Below are positions 1 through 6,976 of a stretch of 21,573 nt of DNA, piece after piece. The notes under the pieces were generated by a model, which did not search any database, was not told where the DNA came from, and saw nothing but the letters and a program-made list of their open reading frames with translations. Position 1 is the stretch's first letter. Each line of letters starts with the position of its first letter. The DNA is from an uncultured Verrucomicrobiales bacterium (GTDB lineage: Bacteria > Verrucomicrobiota > Verrucomicrobiia > Verrucomicrobiales > Akkermansiaceae). A program made the translations under genes and the position numbers. Where the stretch lies: contig CALABM010000001.1 of assembly GCA_937885815.1 (NCBI GenBank), forward strand, positions 1 to 21,573, in the 5' to 3' direction.

Positions 1-600
1 CTCTTTAATGCTTTTGCGACGGGGAAACTCCGGGCTCTTAATGCAGAACAGCAGTAATGCAGATACAATGAAGACAATGATGATAAACAGGTAGTCCCAT
101 GCAAAATTGTCATTAAACTTCCATTTCAACCAGATGGCCAGCGCACCCACTAAGGTGGCCGCGGTACCAAGTGCTCTCATCTGCCCCAGACGAAGACTGC
201 GATTTTCCGGGCGGGCTGTATGCATCACAATAGAATCCACCGTGCCCATCAGAATATGAAGCCCTAGACTGGCTGTTACCACGCACAGACTTACAGCCCA
301 CAGCCCCGTACCGGAACCAAGGTGCATCATAAAGAAGGTTCCGGCGGCCGCCAACAGTACTGATACCGCCGCCAGCCTTACCTCATTCAGAAAGAATAAC
401 GCCCCCATCACCAGCAAGCTCAGCACCCCCGGCAGCTCTCGCGGCAGTTCCATCAGCCCTCGCTGCTCTGCATCCAGATGCAGAACATCACTCATATAAT
501 TGCTGAACAGCATATCATACACACCCCCGCCCAACTGTGCCAGAAATAACGCCGCCAATACAGCTACCATCACCTTCCTGATTCTCACACCTTCGTTCAT
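1..600 (-). CDS. MFS-type transporter, N-terminal half (partial at left edge)
   Basis: This is an open frame of 200 codons that reads from an ATG at 600 down to the left edge without a stop, so the C-terminal half lies outside the window. The product is very hydrophobic. Membrane-spanning stretches lie at about residues 10-31, 56-72, 76-95, 99-127, 143-162 and 170-188, i.e. six segments, as in the N-terminal half of a major facilitator transporter. A basic loop between segments 4 and 5 (around RPENRSLRLGQMRALG) resembles the MFS signature loop. The substrate cannot be read from the sequence. The start is supported by a promoter whose -10 box ends 10 nt upstream and by an in-frame TAG a few codons further upstream. 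The gene is divergent from the ankyrin gene at 769. Family call is moderately sure; specificity is unknown. Confidence 0.7.
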   Translation of the reverse strand, partial: MNEGVRIRKVMVAVLAALFLAQLGGGVYDMLFSNYMSDVLHLDAEQRGLMELPRELPGVLSLLVMGALFFLNEVRLAAVSVLLAAAGTFFMMHLGSGTGLWAVSLCVVTASLGLHILMGTVDSIVMHTARPENRSLRLGQMRALGTAATLVGALAIWLKWKFNDNFAWDYLFIIIVFIVSALLLFCIKSPEFPRRKSIKE

Positions 601-610
601 ATCCGGCCCA

Positions 611-639
611 AGAATAGTCTATTTACCCACTTTTGGCAA
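611..639 (-). promoter_or_regulatory. Promoter of MFS-type gene, near-leaderless
   Basis: On the minus strand, -35 TTGCCA (639-634) and -10 TATTCT (616-611) are separated by 17 bp. The -10 box ends 10 nt before the ATG at 600, giving an expected leader of only a few nucleotides and no room for a Shine-Dalgarno site. Confidence 0.55.
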
Positions 640-687
640 TAAAAATCACTCGTTTACTGTTATTCCTATAATTTTTGTATAATTTAC

Positions 688-716
688 TTGACAGGAGGGT
701 TAATTTAGAATAAAAC
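688..716 (+). promoter_or_regulatory. Promoter of secreted ankyrin gene
   Basis: A perfect -35 TTGACA (688-693) is followed after 17 bp by TAAAAC (711-716). A second perfect -10 hexamer TATAAT lies at 678-683 with a weaker -35 upstream, so the exact start is uncertain. The leader of about 45 nt carries AAAGGAG at 752-758, the clearest Shine-Dalgarno site in the window. Confidence 0.45.
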
Positions 717-768
717 AAAGTTGCGGCGGGGATAAAGGCCCGGCCACAGAGAAAGGAGAAATAACAGA

Positions 769-1236
769 ATGAAAAATAAAATCACTCATATTATGTTGGG
801 CGCCGTACTGTCATTAGTGTGGACAGGAGCTTATGTTCAGGCTGATACCCCCTACAATGCCCCGCAGCGCGTCATTCTTCGCGCGGCCAAAGCCGGAGCA
901 GAACAACTGCAGCAGGCTCTCGCCGGAGGTCTTGACATCAATGCGACAGATGACGATGGAGAAACTGCACTGATGGAGGCCGCTGATGACGGCAATCTCC
1001 GCGCAGTAAACAATCTGATTGCGGCCGGCGCAAACGTGAATCTGCGTAATGATGACGCTGAAACAGCCCTTATGATGGCGGCAGATGAAGGCCACACGGC
1101 TGTAGTCCGCTCACTCATCTCAGCAGGAGCAGATGTGAACGCTGTGGACGAAGATGGAGAAACCGCACTGCGCAAGGCTCTGGGAGATCGCCATAGGGAG
1201 ACAGCAGAGGTACTCCGCCAAGCCGGAGCCAGATAA
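769..1236 (+). CDS. Secreted ankyrin-repeat protein
   Basis: The 155-residue product begins with a typical Sec signal peptide (basic MKNK, hydrophobic core to about residue 20, likely cleavage after VQA at residue 25). The mature part is almost entirely ankyrin repeats: a degenerate first unit at about 34-56, then three 33-residue units starting near residues 57, 90 and 123, each with the GETAL or AETAL motif and a closing AAGAN/SAGAD/QAGAR. Ankyrin repeats are protein-binding scaffolds, so a periplasmic or cell-surface binding role is likely, but no partner is visible. The start is fixed by the AAAGGAG site 10 nt upstream. It stands alone, followed by a terminator shared with the convergent bioD-like gene. 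Confidence 0.88.
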   Translation: MKNKITHIMLGAVLSLVWTGAYVQADTPYNAPQRVILRAAKAGAEQLQQALAGGLDINATDDDGETALMEAADDGNLRAVNNLIAAGANVNLRNDDAETALMMAADEGHTAVVRSLISAGADVNAVDEDGETALRKALGDRHRETAEVLRQAGAR

Positions 1237-1254
1237 CCTACTCCACTTTACAGG

Positions 1255-1290
1255 AAAAAAGAAGCCTGCCGAATGGCAGGCTTCATTATT
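1255..1290. terminator. Bidirectional intrinsic terminator
   Basis: A perfect 10-bp stem GAAGCCTGCC / GGCAGGCTTC (1261-1270 and 1275-1284) with a GAAT loop is flanked by an A6 run on the left and a T-rich tail on the right. It can therefore end both the ankyrin gene (+) and the bioD-like operon (-), whose last stop codon is at 1292. Confidence 0.85.
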
Positions 1291-1291
1291 T

Positions 1292-1939
1292 TCAGAATCC
1301 GAGAATCTCACAGGAATCCAACTCATCTTGGCCATGAATAAGCTCGGCCAGAATGGGGAGATTACAGAGCTCACTGATGACGTGGGCATTCGTAACAGAA
1401 GCCGTGCTCCACTCCTCGCTGATGTGATTCAATATCACGCCATGGCATTTCAGCCCTCGAGAACGAATGGCATCCGCCGTAAGTTTTACAAGTGACGCCG
1501 CACCGGGGCGGTTATTTGCCACGATAATGACCGGGAGAGCCATCGCCTCAGCAAGGTGGGCCACACTCACCCCTGCGCCTAGCGGCGTTTCCCAGCCACC
1601 ACAGGAATCCGTCAGCACGATATGATGGGCAGAAGCCAGCTGCTCATACCCCTGAACCAGTTCAGCAAGAGAGATGCTCTTGTGCTCAAACTCCGCGGCC
1701 ACATTAGGCTCCGCCAAAGTGCGAAGGTAGACAGGGTTAATAGCTTCCAGACGATAATTTTCCTGACCGGAGGCCGTGCGGATTTCCCGGGCTTCCTTAC
1801 GGTCGCCGCAAGCTACGGGTTTGTACCCCATGGCATCCATGCCGCGAGCAGCTAAATCCCTGAGAAGAGCACAGGTAACATACGTCACACCTGCTCCGCT
1901 GTCCGTGCCAATTATATAAAAGTTCTGCATAGGCTTCAT
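1292..1939 (-). CDS. BioD-like (dethiobiotin synthetase family) protein with altered P-loop
   Basis: The 215-residue product aligns with dethiobiotin synthetase (BioD), the ATP-dependent enzyme that closes the ureido ring in biotin synthesis. It keeps the GTD start of the P-loop (residues 11-13), the GYKPVA motif holding the substrate lysine (K40), the AEP segment (76-78), GGWETPL (114-120) and a late ILNH motif. Two key sites are changed. The P-loop reads GAGVT where the family has GxGKT, so V18 replaces the Walker A lysine, and the EGAGG motif reads DSCGG. Either it is a diverged paralogue with another role or it is catalytically poor. It is the last gene of the cdaA operon; its first ATG touches the stop of the preceding gene, and an ATG three codons later (1930) is also possible. 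No other biotin gene is nearby. Confidence 0.72.
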   Translation of the reverse strand: MKPMQNFYIIGTDSGAGVTYVTCALLRDLAARGMDAMGYKPVACGDRKEAREIRTASGQENYRLEAINPVYLRTLAEPNVAAEFEHKSISLAELVQGYEQLASAHHIVLTDSCGGWETPLGAGVSVAHLAEAMALPVIIVANNRPGAASLVKLTADAIRSRGLKCHGVILNHISEEWSTASVTNAHVISELCNLPILAELIHGQDELDSCEILGF

Positions 1940-2137
1940 TTATTCAGGAATGGAAAGTCGGATTTCATCCAGCCCCCACTCATCATCACTTTCCACATAG
2001 CGAACTTCCACCCATACCCATACCAGCACTGCCAGTAACAGGCAAATGAGCTTGGGCTTCCAGTTCTCAGTCAATCGCGAGCGCAGACTGCGACGCTCAG
2101 GATTTAACACTCTGCGTATTTTTCTCAGTAGAGACAT
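1940..2137 (-). CDS. Short CdaR-like (YbbR) membrane protein
   Basis: The 65-residue product has a basic N-terminus, one transmembrane segment (about residues 29-45, ICLLLAVLVWVWV) preceded by NWKPKL, and a short tail ending IRLSIPE. This matches the extreme N-terminus of CdaR, the membrane regulator of the diadenylate cyclase CdaA, which normally carries several extracytoplasmic YbbR domains after the membrane helix. Here the protein stops at about the first strand of the first YbbR domain. It lies directly after cdaA, as CdaR does, and overlaps its end by 41 bp; a GTG at 2110 would reduce that overlap. It is probably a genuine minimal partner rather than a frameshift, because the next gene begins at once after its stop. 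Confidence 0.65.
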   Translation of the reverse strand: MSLLRKIRRVLNPERRSLRSRLTENWKPKLICLLLAVLVWVWVEVRYVESDDEWGLDEIRLSIPE

Positions 2138-2891
2138 GGCTATAAATAAGTTCAGTTAATCGAGCGGCTAACATCTGCACAGAAATATCACGCTGCACCA
2201 CATTACCCACCACCAGAGATACAGAGCCCGTTTCCTCAGAAACAATAATAACCACGGCATCAGACGCTTCAGCCAGACCAATACCGGCGCGGTGGCGCAG
2301 CCCAAGAGAGCGGTCCTTCAACTCTCGGTTGGAAACGGGTAAGATGCAGGCTGCGGCCACAATTCGCTCATTATTGATAATGACCGCGCCGTCATGCAGC
2401 ATCGTCTTAGGCATGAAGATGGTACCTATGAGCTCTCGGCTGCAGATAGAATCCAGTTCGGTACCTGTTTTTACATACTCCGAGAGCTTATTATTCCTGC
2501 AGATAGCAATGAGCGCGCCATAGCGCTTGCTCACAAGGAAGGATACGGAGTCACAGACGCAGGAAATGAAGTCTTCATTTTTCTCTCGGTCCCAGAGTCT
2601 GCCCAGCACTCTGTTGGCGCCCAGCTTGGCCAAAGCGGTTCTTAACTCCGGATGGAAAAGGATGAAAAGAATAAGCAGAAGCGTACCGGGCCCGAGGAAC
2701 GAACCGGCAATCTGCTGCAGCACGGCTGCATGCGTAAGCTCCAGAAGCACGGCAGCAAGGACTATGATGAACACTAGGCCGGCCATAATGGCCGCCGCGC
2801 GTGAATCCTTGAAGGTGCGGTATATTTGGTAAAATATTATCCAGAGAACAACTATCTCAAAGACAGCTCTCAGTATGAACGGAACATCCAT
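2097..2891 (-). CDS. cdaA: Diadenylate cyclase CdaA (c-di-AMP synthase)
   Basis: The 264-residue product is a membrane-bound DAC-domain protein that makes cyclic di-AMP from two ATP. Three hydrophobic segments lie in the first ~80 residues, followed by FHPELR, typical of CdaA. The catalytic DAC domain has both signature motifs: DGA at about residues 167-169 (HDGAVII) and RHR at about 199-201 (GLRHRAG), so it should be active. I chose the ATG at 2891, three codons inside the longest frame, because the upstream ATG at 2900 overlaps the -10 box TAAGAT. It heads an operon with the CdaR-like gene and the BioD-like gene. c-di-AMP typically controls potassium and osmolyte balance and wall homeostasis. 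Confidence 0.93.
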   Translation of the reverse strand: MDVPFILRAVFEIVVLWIIFYQIYRTFKDSRAAAIMAGLVFIIVLAAVLLELTHAAVLQQIAGSFLGPGTLLLILFILFHPELRTALAKLGANRVLGRLWDREKNEDFISCVCDSVSFLVSKRYGALIAICRNNKLSEYVKTGTELDSICSRELIGTIFMPKTMLHDGAVIINNERIVAAACILPVSNRELKDRSLGLRHRAGIGLAEASDAVVIIVSEETGSVSLVVGNVVQRDISVQMLAARLTELIYSHVSTEKNTQSVKS

Positions 2892-2898
2892 GCGCGTC

Positions 2899-2933
2899 AT
2901 CTTACTCTTTTTCCTAGCCTATGGCAAGCCATA
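2899..2933 (-). promoter_or_regulatory. Promoter of cdaA operon with overlapping inverted repeat
   Basis: On the minus strand, -35 TTGCCA (2927-2922) and -10 TAAGAT (2904-2899) are 17 bp apart, and the -10 box ends 7 nt before the ATG at 2891. A perfect 6-bp inverted repeat TATGGC-AA-GCCATA (2920-2933) covers the -35 box and could be an operator, though it may be chance. Confidence 0.5.
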
Positions 2934-2945
2934 ATTCCGGCTGTA

Positions 2946-3938
2946 TCAGTCCTCATGTTCGAGCACCTTGCGCAGGCTTTCGGAACCATAATAGGCAGGC
3001 GTCACTTCTTCCTGAAAATAATGAGACACTCTGTCAATGACATGGGCTTTTACCTCAAGTGTGGGATGGAACAAGAATAAATCCTCTTCATAGCTGCGGC
3101 TCACCCCCGCATGCATGGCGACCGTGGCAAGCTCACGGCGCAGGCGAGCCAACTGAACAGCAGCGGCATCCGCACTGTCCTTATCACGCACTAGTGAGAT
3201 GACGGCTATCCACTGCTGCATGAGGCTCTGCATGCTTCCGGCGGCCTTCATCACGCCGGGGATAACAGAGGGATCCACCTGCATGTTCATGTTTTCCAGC
3301 ACATCTCGCACCACCATCAGTCCCTCCACGAGGTGCTCTGATTTATAATACTCGGGAGAACGCAGAGCCAACTCGCCCCATACCTGAAGCAGTGAAGCCG
3401 TGCTGCGGCGAATCGCCAGCCTGTACTTCAGGTTTAACTCCATGCGGGCGGATTCCGTGCTCGGTTGAGGCAGAGCGGCCACACGCTCACCGCAGGATGT
3501 CATGTAGGCACGGAAGGTATCTGCCATCTCCGCTGCTTCATCTGCCGAGCGCTTATTATGCACGTTTTTCAAGGTCTCTGTCAGGTCATCCATGGCCTGG
3601 CACATATCTGAGCACACAGCGAGGAAAGGCCGCAGCTCTGCCACCTCCTGATTTGAGAGACGGGTTAAAAAGGCGTTCATGACGGCCTGCAAGTCAGCCG
3701 AGCCGAAACATCCCGTGCTGCGCAGAAGCTGCAAATCATAGCTATCCACACGTAAACGGTCCGCACCCACTCGCTCAATCAGAGCACGAATCCGAGGAGC
3801 GGCGGCATCAGCGCTGGGACGATCTGCCACGAACATGAGAATGGGGCTGAGTGACTCCTGCGCGGGCTCTGCAGTGAGTTCCTGCGCCGAAAGAGAGGCC
3901 CCGAGAATAAGAGGGATGAGAGAAAAGGAGGTTTTCAT
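2946..3938 (-). CDS. Secreted helical protein with SADxAA repeats
   Basis: I do not recognise a named family. The 330-residue product has a short signal peptide (MKTSFSLIPLILGASLSAQ, cleavage near residue 18-20). A motif of the form (DR/NK/DK)-x-SAD-x-AA followed by a predicted amphipathic helix occurs three times: DRPSADAAAP near residue 39, NKRSADEAAE near 127 and DKDSADAAAV near 252. The C-terminus carries YGSESLRKVLE. Both features recur in the secreted protein at 6977-8047, so the two are paralogues. The gene follows the ankyrin gene by only 21 bp and is probably cotranscribed with it. No catalytic motif is visible; a structural or binding role in the cell envelope is a guess. Confidence 0.75.
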   Translation of the reverse strand: MKTSFSLIPLILGASLSAQELTAEPAQESLSPILMFVADRPSADAAAPRIRALIERVGADRLRVDSYDLQLLRSTGCFGSADLQAVMNAFLTRLSNQEVAELRPFLAVCSDMCQAMDDLTETLKNVHNKRSADEAAEMADTFRAYMTSCGERVAALPQPSTESARMELNLKYRLAIRRSTASLLQVWGELALRSPEYYKSEHLVEGLMVVRDVLENMNMQVDPSVIPGVMKAAGSMQSLMQQWIAVISLVRDKDSADAAAVQLARLRRELATVAMHAGVSRSYEEDLFLFHPTLEVKAHVIDRVSHYFQEEVTPAYYGSESLRKVLEHED

Positions 3939-3959
3939 AATGCCCAGGTATCAAGTTAT

Positions 3960-5132
3960 TTAGATGGAATGCGAGGACTTCCCGCTAGTAATGATTACAG
4001 CTTGCTGATGATTTTGTTCGTTTGCCCAAGTTTGAGGTAAACTCTGAAGCTCTGCACCATGTTGAAGCAATAAACGAAGAACAGAAAGGAGCTGCGGCTG
4101 AGGAGTCTCAGCAGAAGCAAGGCGGTTAAGCAACATATTCAACGGAGTATGCTCTGCCGCCCCAGACTCTGGAACAGTATCCGGATGCGCCCCGTGGCTA
4201 AGAAGGCTAAGAATCACTTTTTCACTCACTTCATCACTCTCCACGGCAGCTTGTAAATAGGTCTTCTCCCCCCGGCGGTCATCAGCCGTAATGATGCCTT
4301 CATCCAAAAGATAATCAAGAGGCAGCACCCCGGCGTTATGATTAACCAGATGAATGAACGGCAGCTGCGTCTTACCACCATCCTCCCACAGCTCAGGCTT
4401 CAAGCCGTATTCCATCATCTTCTTCAGCATACCTACGCTGTCAAAAGCAATAAGAATACAACGCTGAGCAGCGGCATCCATCCTCATGGTCTCGCCACTG
4501 CTCTTCAGCCACTCAGCAAAAGTGTCCACCTCTTCCTGAGAACAGGAAGCAGAGTTCGCAAAGAGAAGCGTAAGAAGGCTTTCCCCTTGTTCATCCAAGA
4601 TTGTTTGTGCAGGGCATCCTCTTTCCAAGAAAATGCGAGCCGCCTCCAGATGCCCTAACCTCACCGCTACATGAGCCAACGAGCCATATGCTCTGCCGGA
4701 TGTGGCGGTGGCCAAGCTGCCATTCTGAACGAACTCACGAAACTCAGCATCAGCCTCAGCAGCCAGCGGCATCACAGCAGCATCTTTCATGAACGCGTAT
4801 TCCCACGTATCCGTATGAGGACAGGAATGCCCCCCTTGCAAGCATTGGGCTCGATAAACGGGAGCACGCAGCAAGGGTTCATTGTTGTATCTCAGGTCAT
4901 GAGCGAATGCCGCCAGAATTTTCCTCTGCACCGGCGTCCACTCCTGCGCATAACAATATTCCCCCCGCAGCAACCATCTATACTGCGGCACAAGACTACC
5001 GGCCAGCCCTAATAGTCCGAGCATGAACAGGATGGAAAACATGGCCATCATCACATAGGCCATCACACAGAACATCACCCTAATAGGGCTATTTCTGCAA
5101 ACTCCATCCGTGCCGCATTCAACATATTCCAT
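3960..5132 (-). CDS. Membrane-anchored ankyrin-repeat protein
   Basis: The 390-residue product has one strong membrane segment near the N-terminus (about residues 20-46, VMFCVMAYVMMAMFSILFMLGLL) and a long soluble part. From about residue 145 it carries degenerate ankyrin-like units, e.g. SLAHVAVRLGHLEAARIFLERG, LLSHGAHPDT and LRLLLQHGAEL. The first part of the soluble domain has several cysteines (CYAQ, QCLQGGHSC), which would fit an extracytoplasmic position. I chose the ATG at 5132 because the longer frame's ATG at 5144 lies inside the -10 box TAGAAT. It follows the GTPase gene but has its own promoter, and is closely followed by the secreted SADxAA protein. Function and binding partner are unknown. 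Confidence 0.72.
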   Translation of the reverse strand: MEYVECGTDGVCRNSPIRVMFCVMAYVMMAMFSILFMLGLLGLAGSLVPQYRWLLRGEYCYAQEWTPVQRKILAAFAHDLRYNNEPLLRAPVYRAQCLQGGHSCPHTDTWEYAFMKDAAVMPLAAEADAEFREFVQNGSLATATSGRAYGSLAHVAVRLGHLEAARIFLERGCPAQTILDEQGESLLTLLFANSASCSQEEVDTFAEWLKSSGETMRMDAAAQRCILIAFDSVGMLKKMMEYGLKPELWEDGGKTQLPFIHLVNHNAGVLPLDYLLDEGIITADDRRGEKTYLQAAVESDEVSEKVILSLLSHGAHPDTVPESGAAEHTPLNMLLNRLASAETPQPQLLSVLRLLLQHGAELQSLPQTWANEQNHQQAVIITSGKSSHSI

Positions 5133-5142
5133 GACTGCATGC

Positions 5143-5171
5143 ATTCTAGCAGATTATGCCGGAACATGCAA
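5143..5171 (-). promoter_or_regulatory. Promoter of membrane ankyrin gene, near-leaderless
   Basis: On the minus strand, -35 TTGCAT (5171-5166) and -10 TAGAAT (5148-5143) have a 17-bp spacer. The -10 box ends 10 nt before the ATG at 5132 and overlaps the earlier in-frame ATG at 5144, which rules that ATG out if this promoter is used. Confidence 0.6.
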
Positions 5172-5182
5172 GCCATAAGCAA

Positions 5183-6826
5183 TCACATTCTCGGCGCTGC
5201 AGCATTCAACTGCATATTAATGTCCTTATGTTTATCCTGAAGAGGCTTAAGACTGGCCTCATGGCGCGCAACTTTCTCACGGGGCGCCGTATAGAGGCGG
5301 CGGTATGCCGCCACTCGTGACACAAGAAGCCCTTCCACTTCATCACCGATAGAAGCGCTCAGACGCTCATGCAATTCCAAGGAAAGCTGAACAATATCCC
5401 CACACATTCTCCGCACCGCTATACAATGAGCAAGCGAGCCGAGCACCCACACAGCACCGGAAAGCGCCAGTGTCATAAACGCCATCATCACAAGGCCAAG
5501 CAGCCCCAGAATGCCGGCAAGAACCAAGAACAGACAGATAAGCCCACAGCACGCACGCATCCACCCCACCTGGGCATTGAACACACGGCTGTAACTACTG
5601 CGCAGCTTGATATCCGTAAAGACTTTATATAGCTCGCGCCCCATCCGCAAACGGAGTTGCTCCAGCTCATCGCGAAGTGCAACATCCGGGAACTCGCCAA
5701 TTTCACACTCCAGCGTCTTTTTCATGCGAGGGCGCACACTTCGCCAGTGGCTCATGCATGAAAGCACAAAGTTATCATCACTCACCTCCTGCTGGGTAAG
5801 GGCCTCCATTCGCAAGGTACGGTACAGGTGTTTCTCCGTACCGGCTCCCAGGAATTCCAATCGCATCAGCGTTACCGGAGAGAGAAACCACCCCAAGGTT
5901 CGCTGCAGCTTGCTCACAGTTGTCGGGAGCGCGCGCATGAAAGCCTCAGCATACGCCTCCGTACAGCTGGTAACACCTTCCCTCTGGCGGGCAAGGAAGT
6001 AATCAATTTCCTGCTCGATACCGGCAAGAAAACCGCTATCCGTTCTTGCTACGCGGTCTCTCGCATTGAGAACAAAAGCCTGCTTTCGAGTAAGCTCTTT
6101 ACCACACTCTACGAGGTGACGAATGGCACTGCGCACGCCAACGGGCTGAGCAAGAGCCTCCTGAATCAACTGAACGAAAGTCTCAAGATTCTCCCTAGAG
6201 CTATTAGGATTAACAAAACAGATAGGCAGAGGCACCCCCGCCTGACTCTTGCAGAACTCGCGGAGGGACTCCTTCAGGTTCAAGGCCATTTCAGCACCGA
6301 AAGCCTCTGTATACGTAACGGCCACCAAAGTCGCAGCCTTTCGAGCGTCACTCAGAGCGGCCAACAGAGGCCAAACGGGTGAGGCCTCATAATTGCGACC
6401 ATCCACCACAGCAATCACCACATCTGCCCGGCTCAGCAACTGCCGCGCGGTGGCAGCAGCACCTTCATCCGCACAGGATACAGTGTCCACTAACTCCAGC
6501 CCTTCCAGACTCTCCAGAGGGATGAAACGGGAACACGTGGAATCACCATCCTTGCTGCGATAACGCCAACACACGTAGTCATCCTGCAACGGCACCCGAG
6601 CAATCAACGGATAACCGGCTATTGCCGCAAGAAGAGATGATTTCCCGCAACGCTCACCACCTATCACAATGATACGGCGGTCTCTATCAAGCTCGGCATC
6701 TGCAGCCAATACGGGCTCCACATATTCGTTCAGCGACTCATCTTCAATGCCTGAGCACAGTTCAACAGCCTGCTGCACCCAGTAGCGTGCGCGGCTCTCT
6801 TCTGTTCTGAAACAACGGCTCAGCAT
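5183..6826 (-). CDS. Dynamin-like / 50S-type membrane GTPase
   Basis: The 547-residue product has an N-terminal GTPase-like domain and a long helical region interrupted by a hydrophobic hairpin. The P-loop GGERCGKSS is at about residues 56-64 and the G3-like VDTVSC at 113-118 (DTxG without the glycine). Where the base-specifying NKxD would lie there is only TYTE (171-174), so guanine specificity is not assured. Two adjacent membrane spans occupy about 428-471, followed by a helical tail. This layout (GTPase, helical stalk, paired membrane segment, helical tail) fits bacterial dynamin-like proteins, which remodel or stabilise membranes. The ATG at 6826 is preferred because the ATG at 6838 overlaps the -10 TATAAT. 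It is divergent from the secreted protein at 6977. Confidence 0.75.
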   Translation of the reverse strand: MLSRCFRTEESRARYWVQQAVELCSGIEDESLNEYVEPVLAADAELDRDRRIIVIGGERCGKSSLLAAIAGYPLIARVPLQDDYVCWRYRSKDGDSTCSRFIPLESLEGLELVDTVSCADEGAAATARQLLSRADVVIAVVDGRNYEASPVWPLLAALSDARKAATLVAVTYTEAFGAEMALNLKESLREFCKSQAGVPLPICFVNPNSSRENLETFVQLIQEALAQPVGVRSAIRHLVECGKELTRKQAFVLNARDRVARTDSGFLAGIEQEIDYFLARQREGVTSCTEAYAEAFMRALPTTVSKLQRTLGWFLSPVTLMRLEFLGAGTEKHLYRTLRMEALTQQEVSDDNFVLSCMSHWRSVRPRMKKTLECEIGEFPDVALRDELEQLRLRMGRELYKVFTDIKLRSSYSRVFNAQVGWMRACCGLICLFLVLAGILGLLGLVMMAFMTLALSGAVWVLGSLAHCIAVRRMCGDIVQLSLELHERLSASIGDEVEGLLVSRVAAYRRLYTAPREKVARHEASLKPLQDKHKDINMQLNAAAPRM

Positions 6827-6836
6827 ATCCGCGCAC

Positions 6837-6865
6837 ATTATAAGCGCTCAACCCCGAGTTGTCCA
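6837..6865 (-). promoter_or_regulatory. Promoter of dynamin-like GTPase gene
   Basis: On the minus strand, -35 TGGACA (6865-6860) and a perfect -10 TATAAT (6842-6837) are 17 bp apart. The -10 box ends 10 nt before the ATG at 6826 and overlaps the earlier in-frame ATG at 6838. Confidence 0.65.
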
Positions 6866-6937
6866 CCACAAAAATTATCGAATTGCGTTCACATGAACAA
6901 GAATTACTCTCAGAAAAGCCGAAACATCTTTTTCTTC

Positions 6938-6966
6938 TTGACTCAGCAGATTTTGCTCTGTAACAT
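6938..6966 (+). promoter_or_regulatory. Promoter of secreted SADxAA gene 2
   Basis: -35 TTGACT (6938-6943) and -10 TAACAT (6961-6966) are 17 bp apart. The -10 box ends 10 nt before the ATG at 6977. It lies inside the longer frame that could start at 6893, so that longer start is unlikely. Confidence 0.6.
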
Positions 6967-6976
6967 TCATGGCAGA

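Noticed and set aside
6893..6976. Upstream start for the secreted protein at 6977
   Set aside because: The region contains the promoter (TTGACT-17-TAACAT), and the extension would precede a normal signal peptide.
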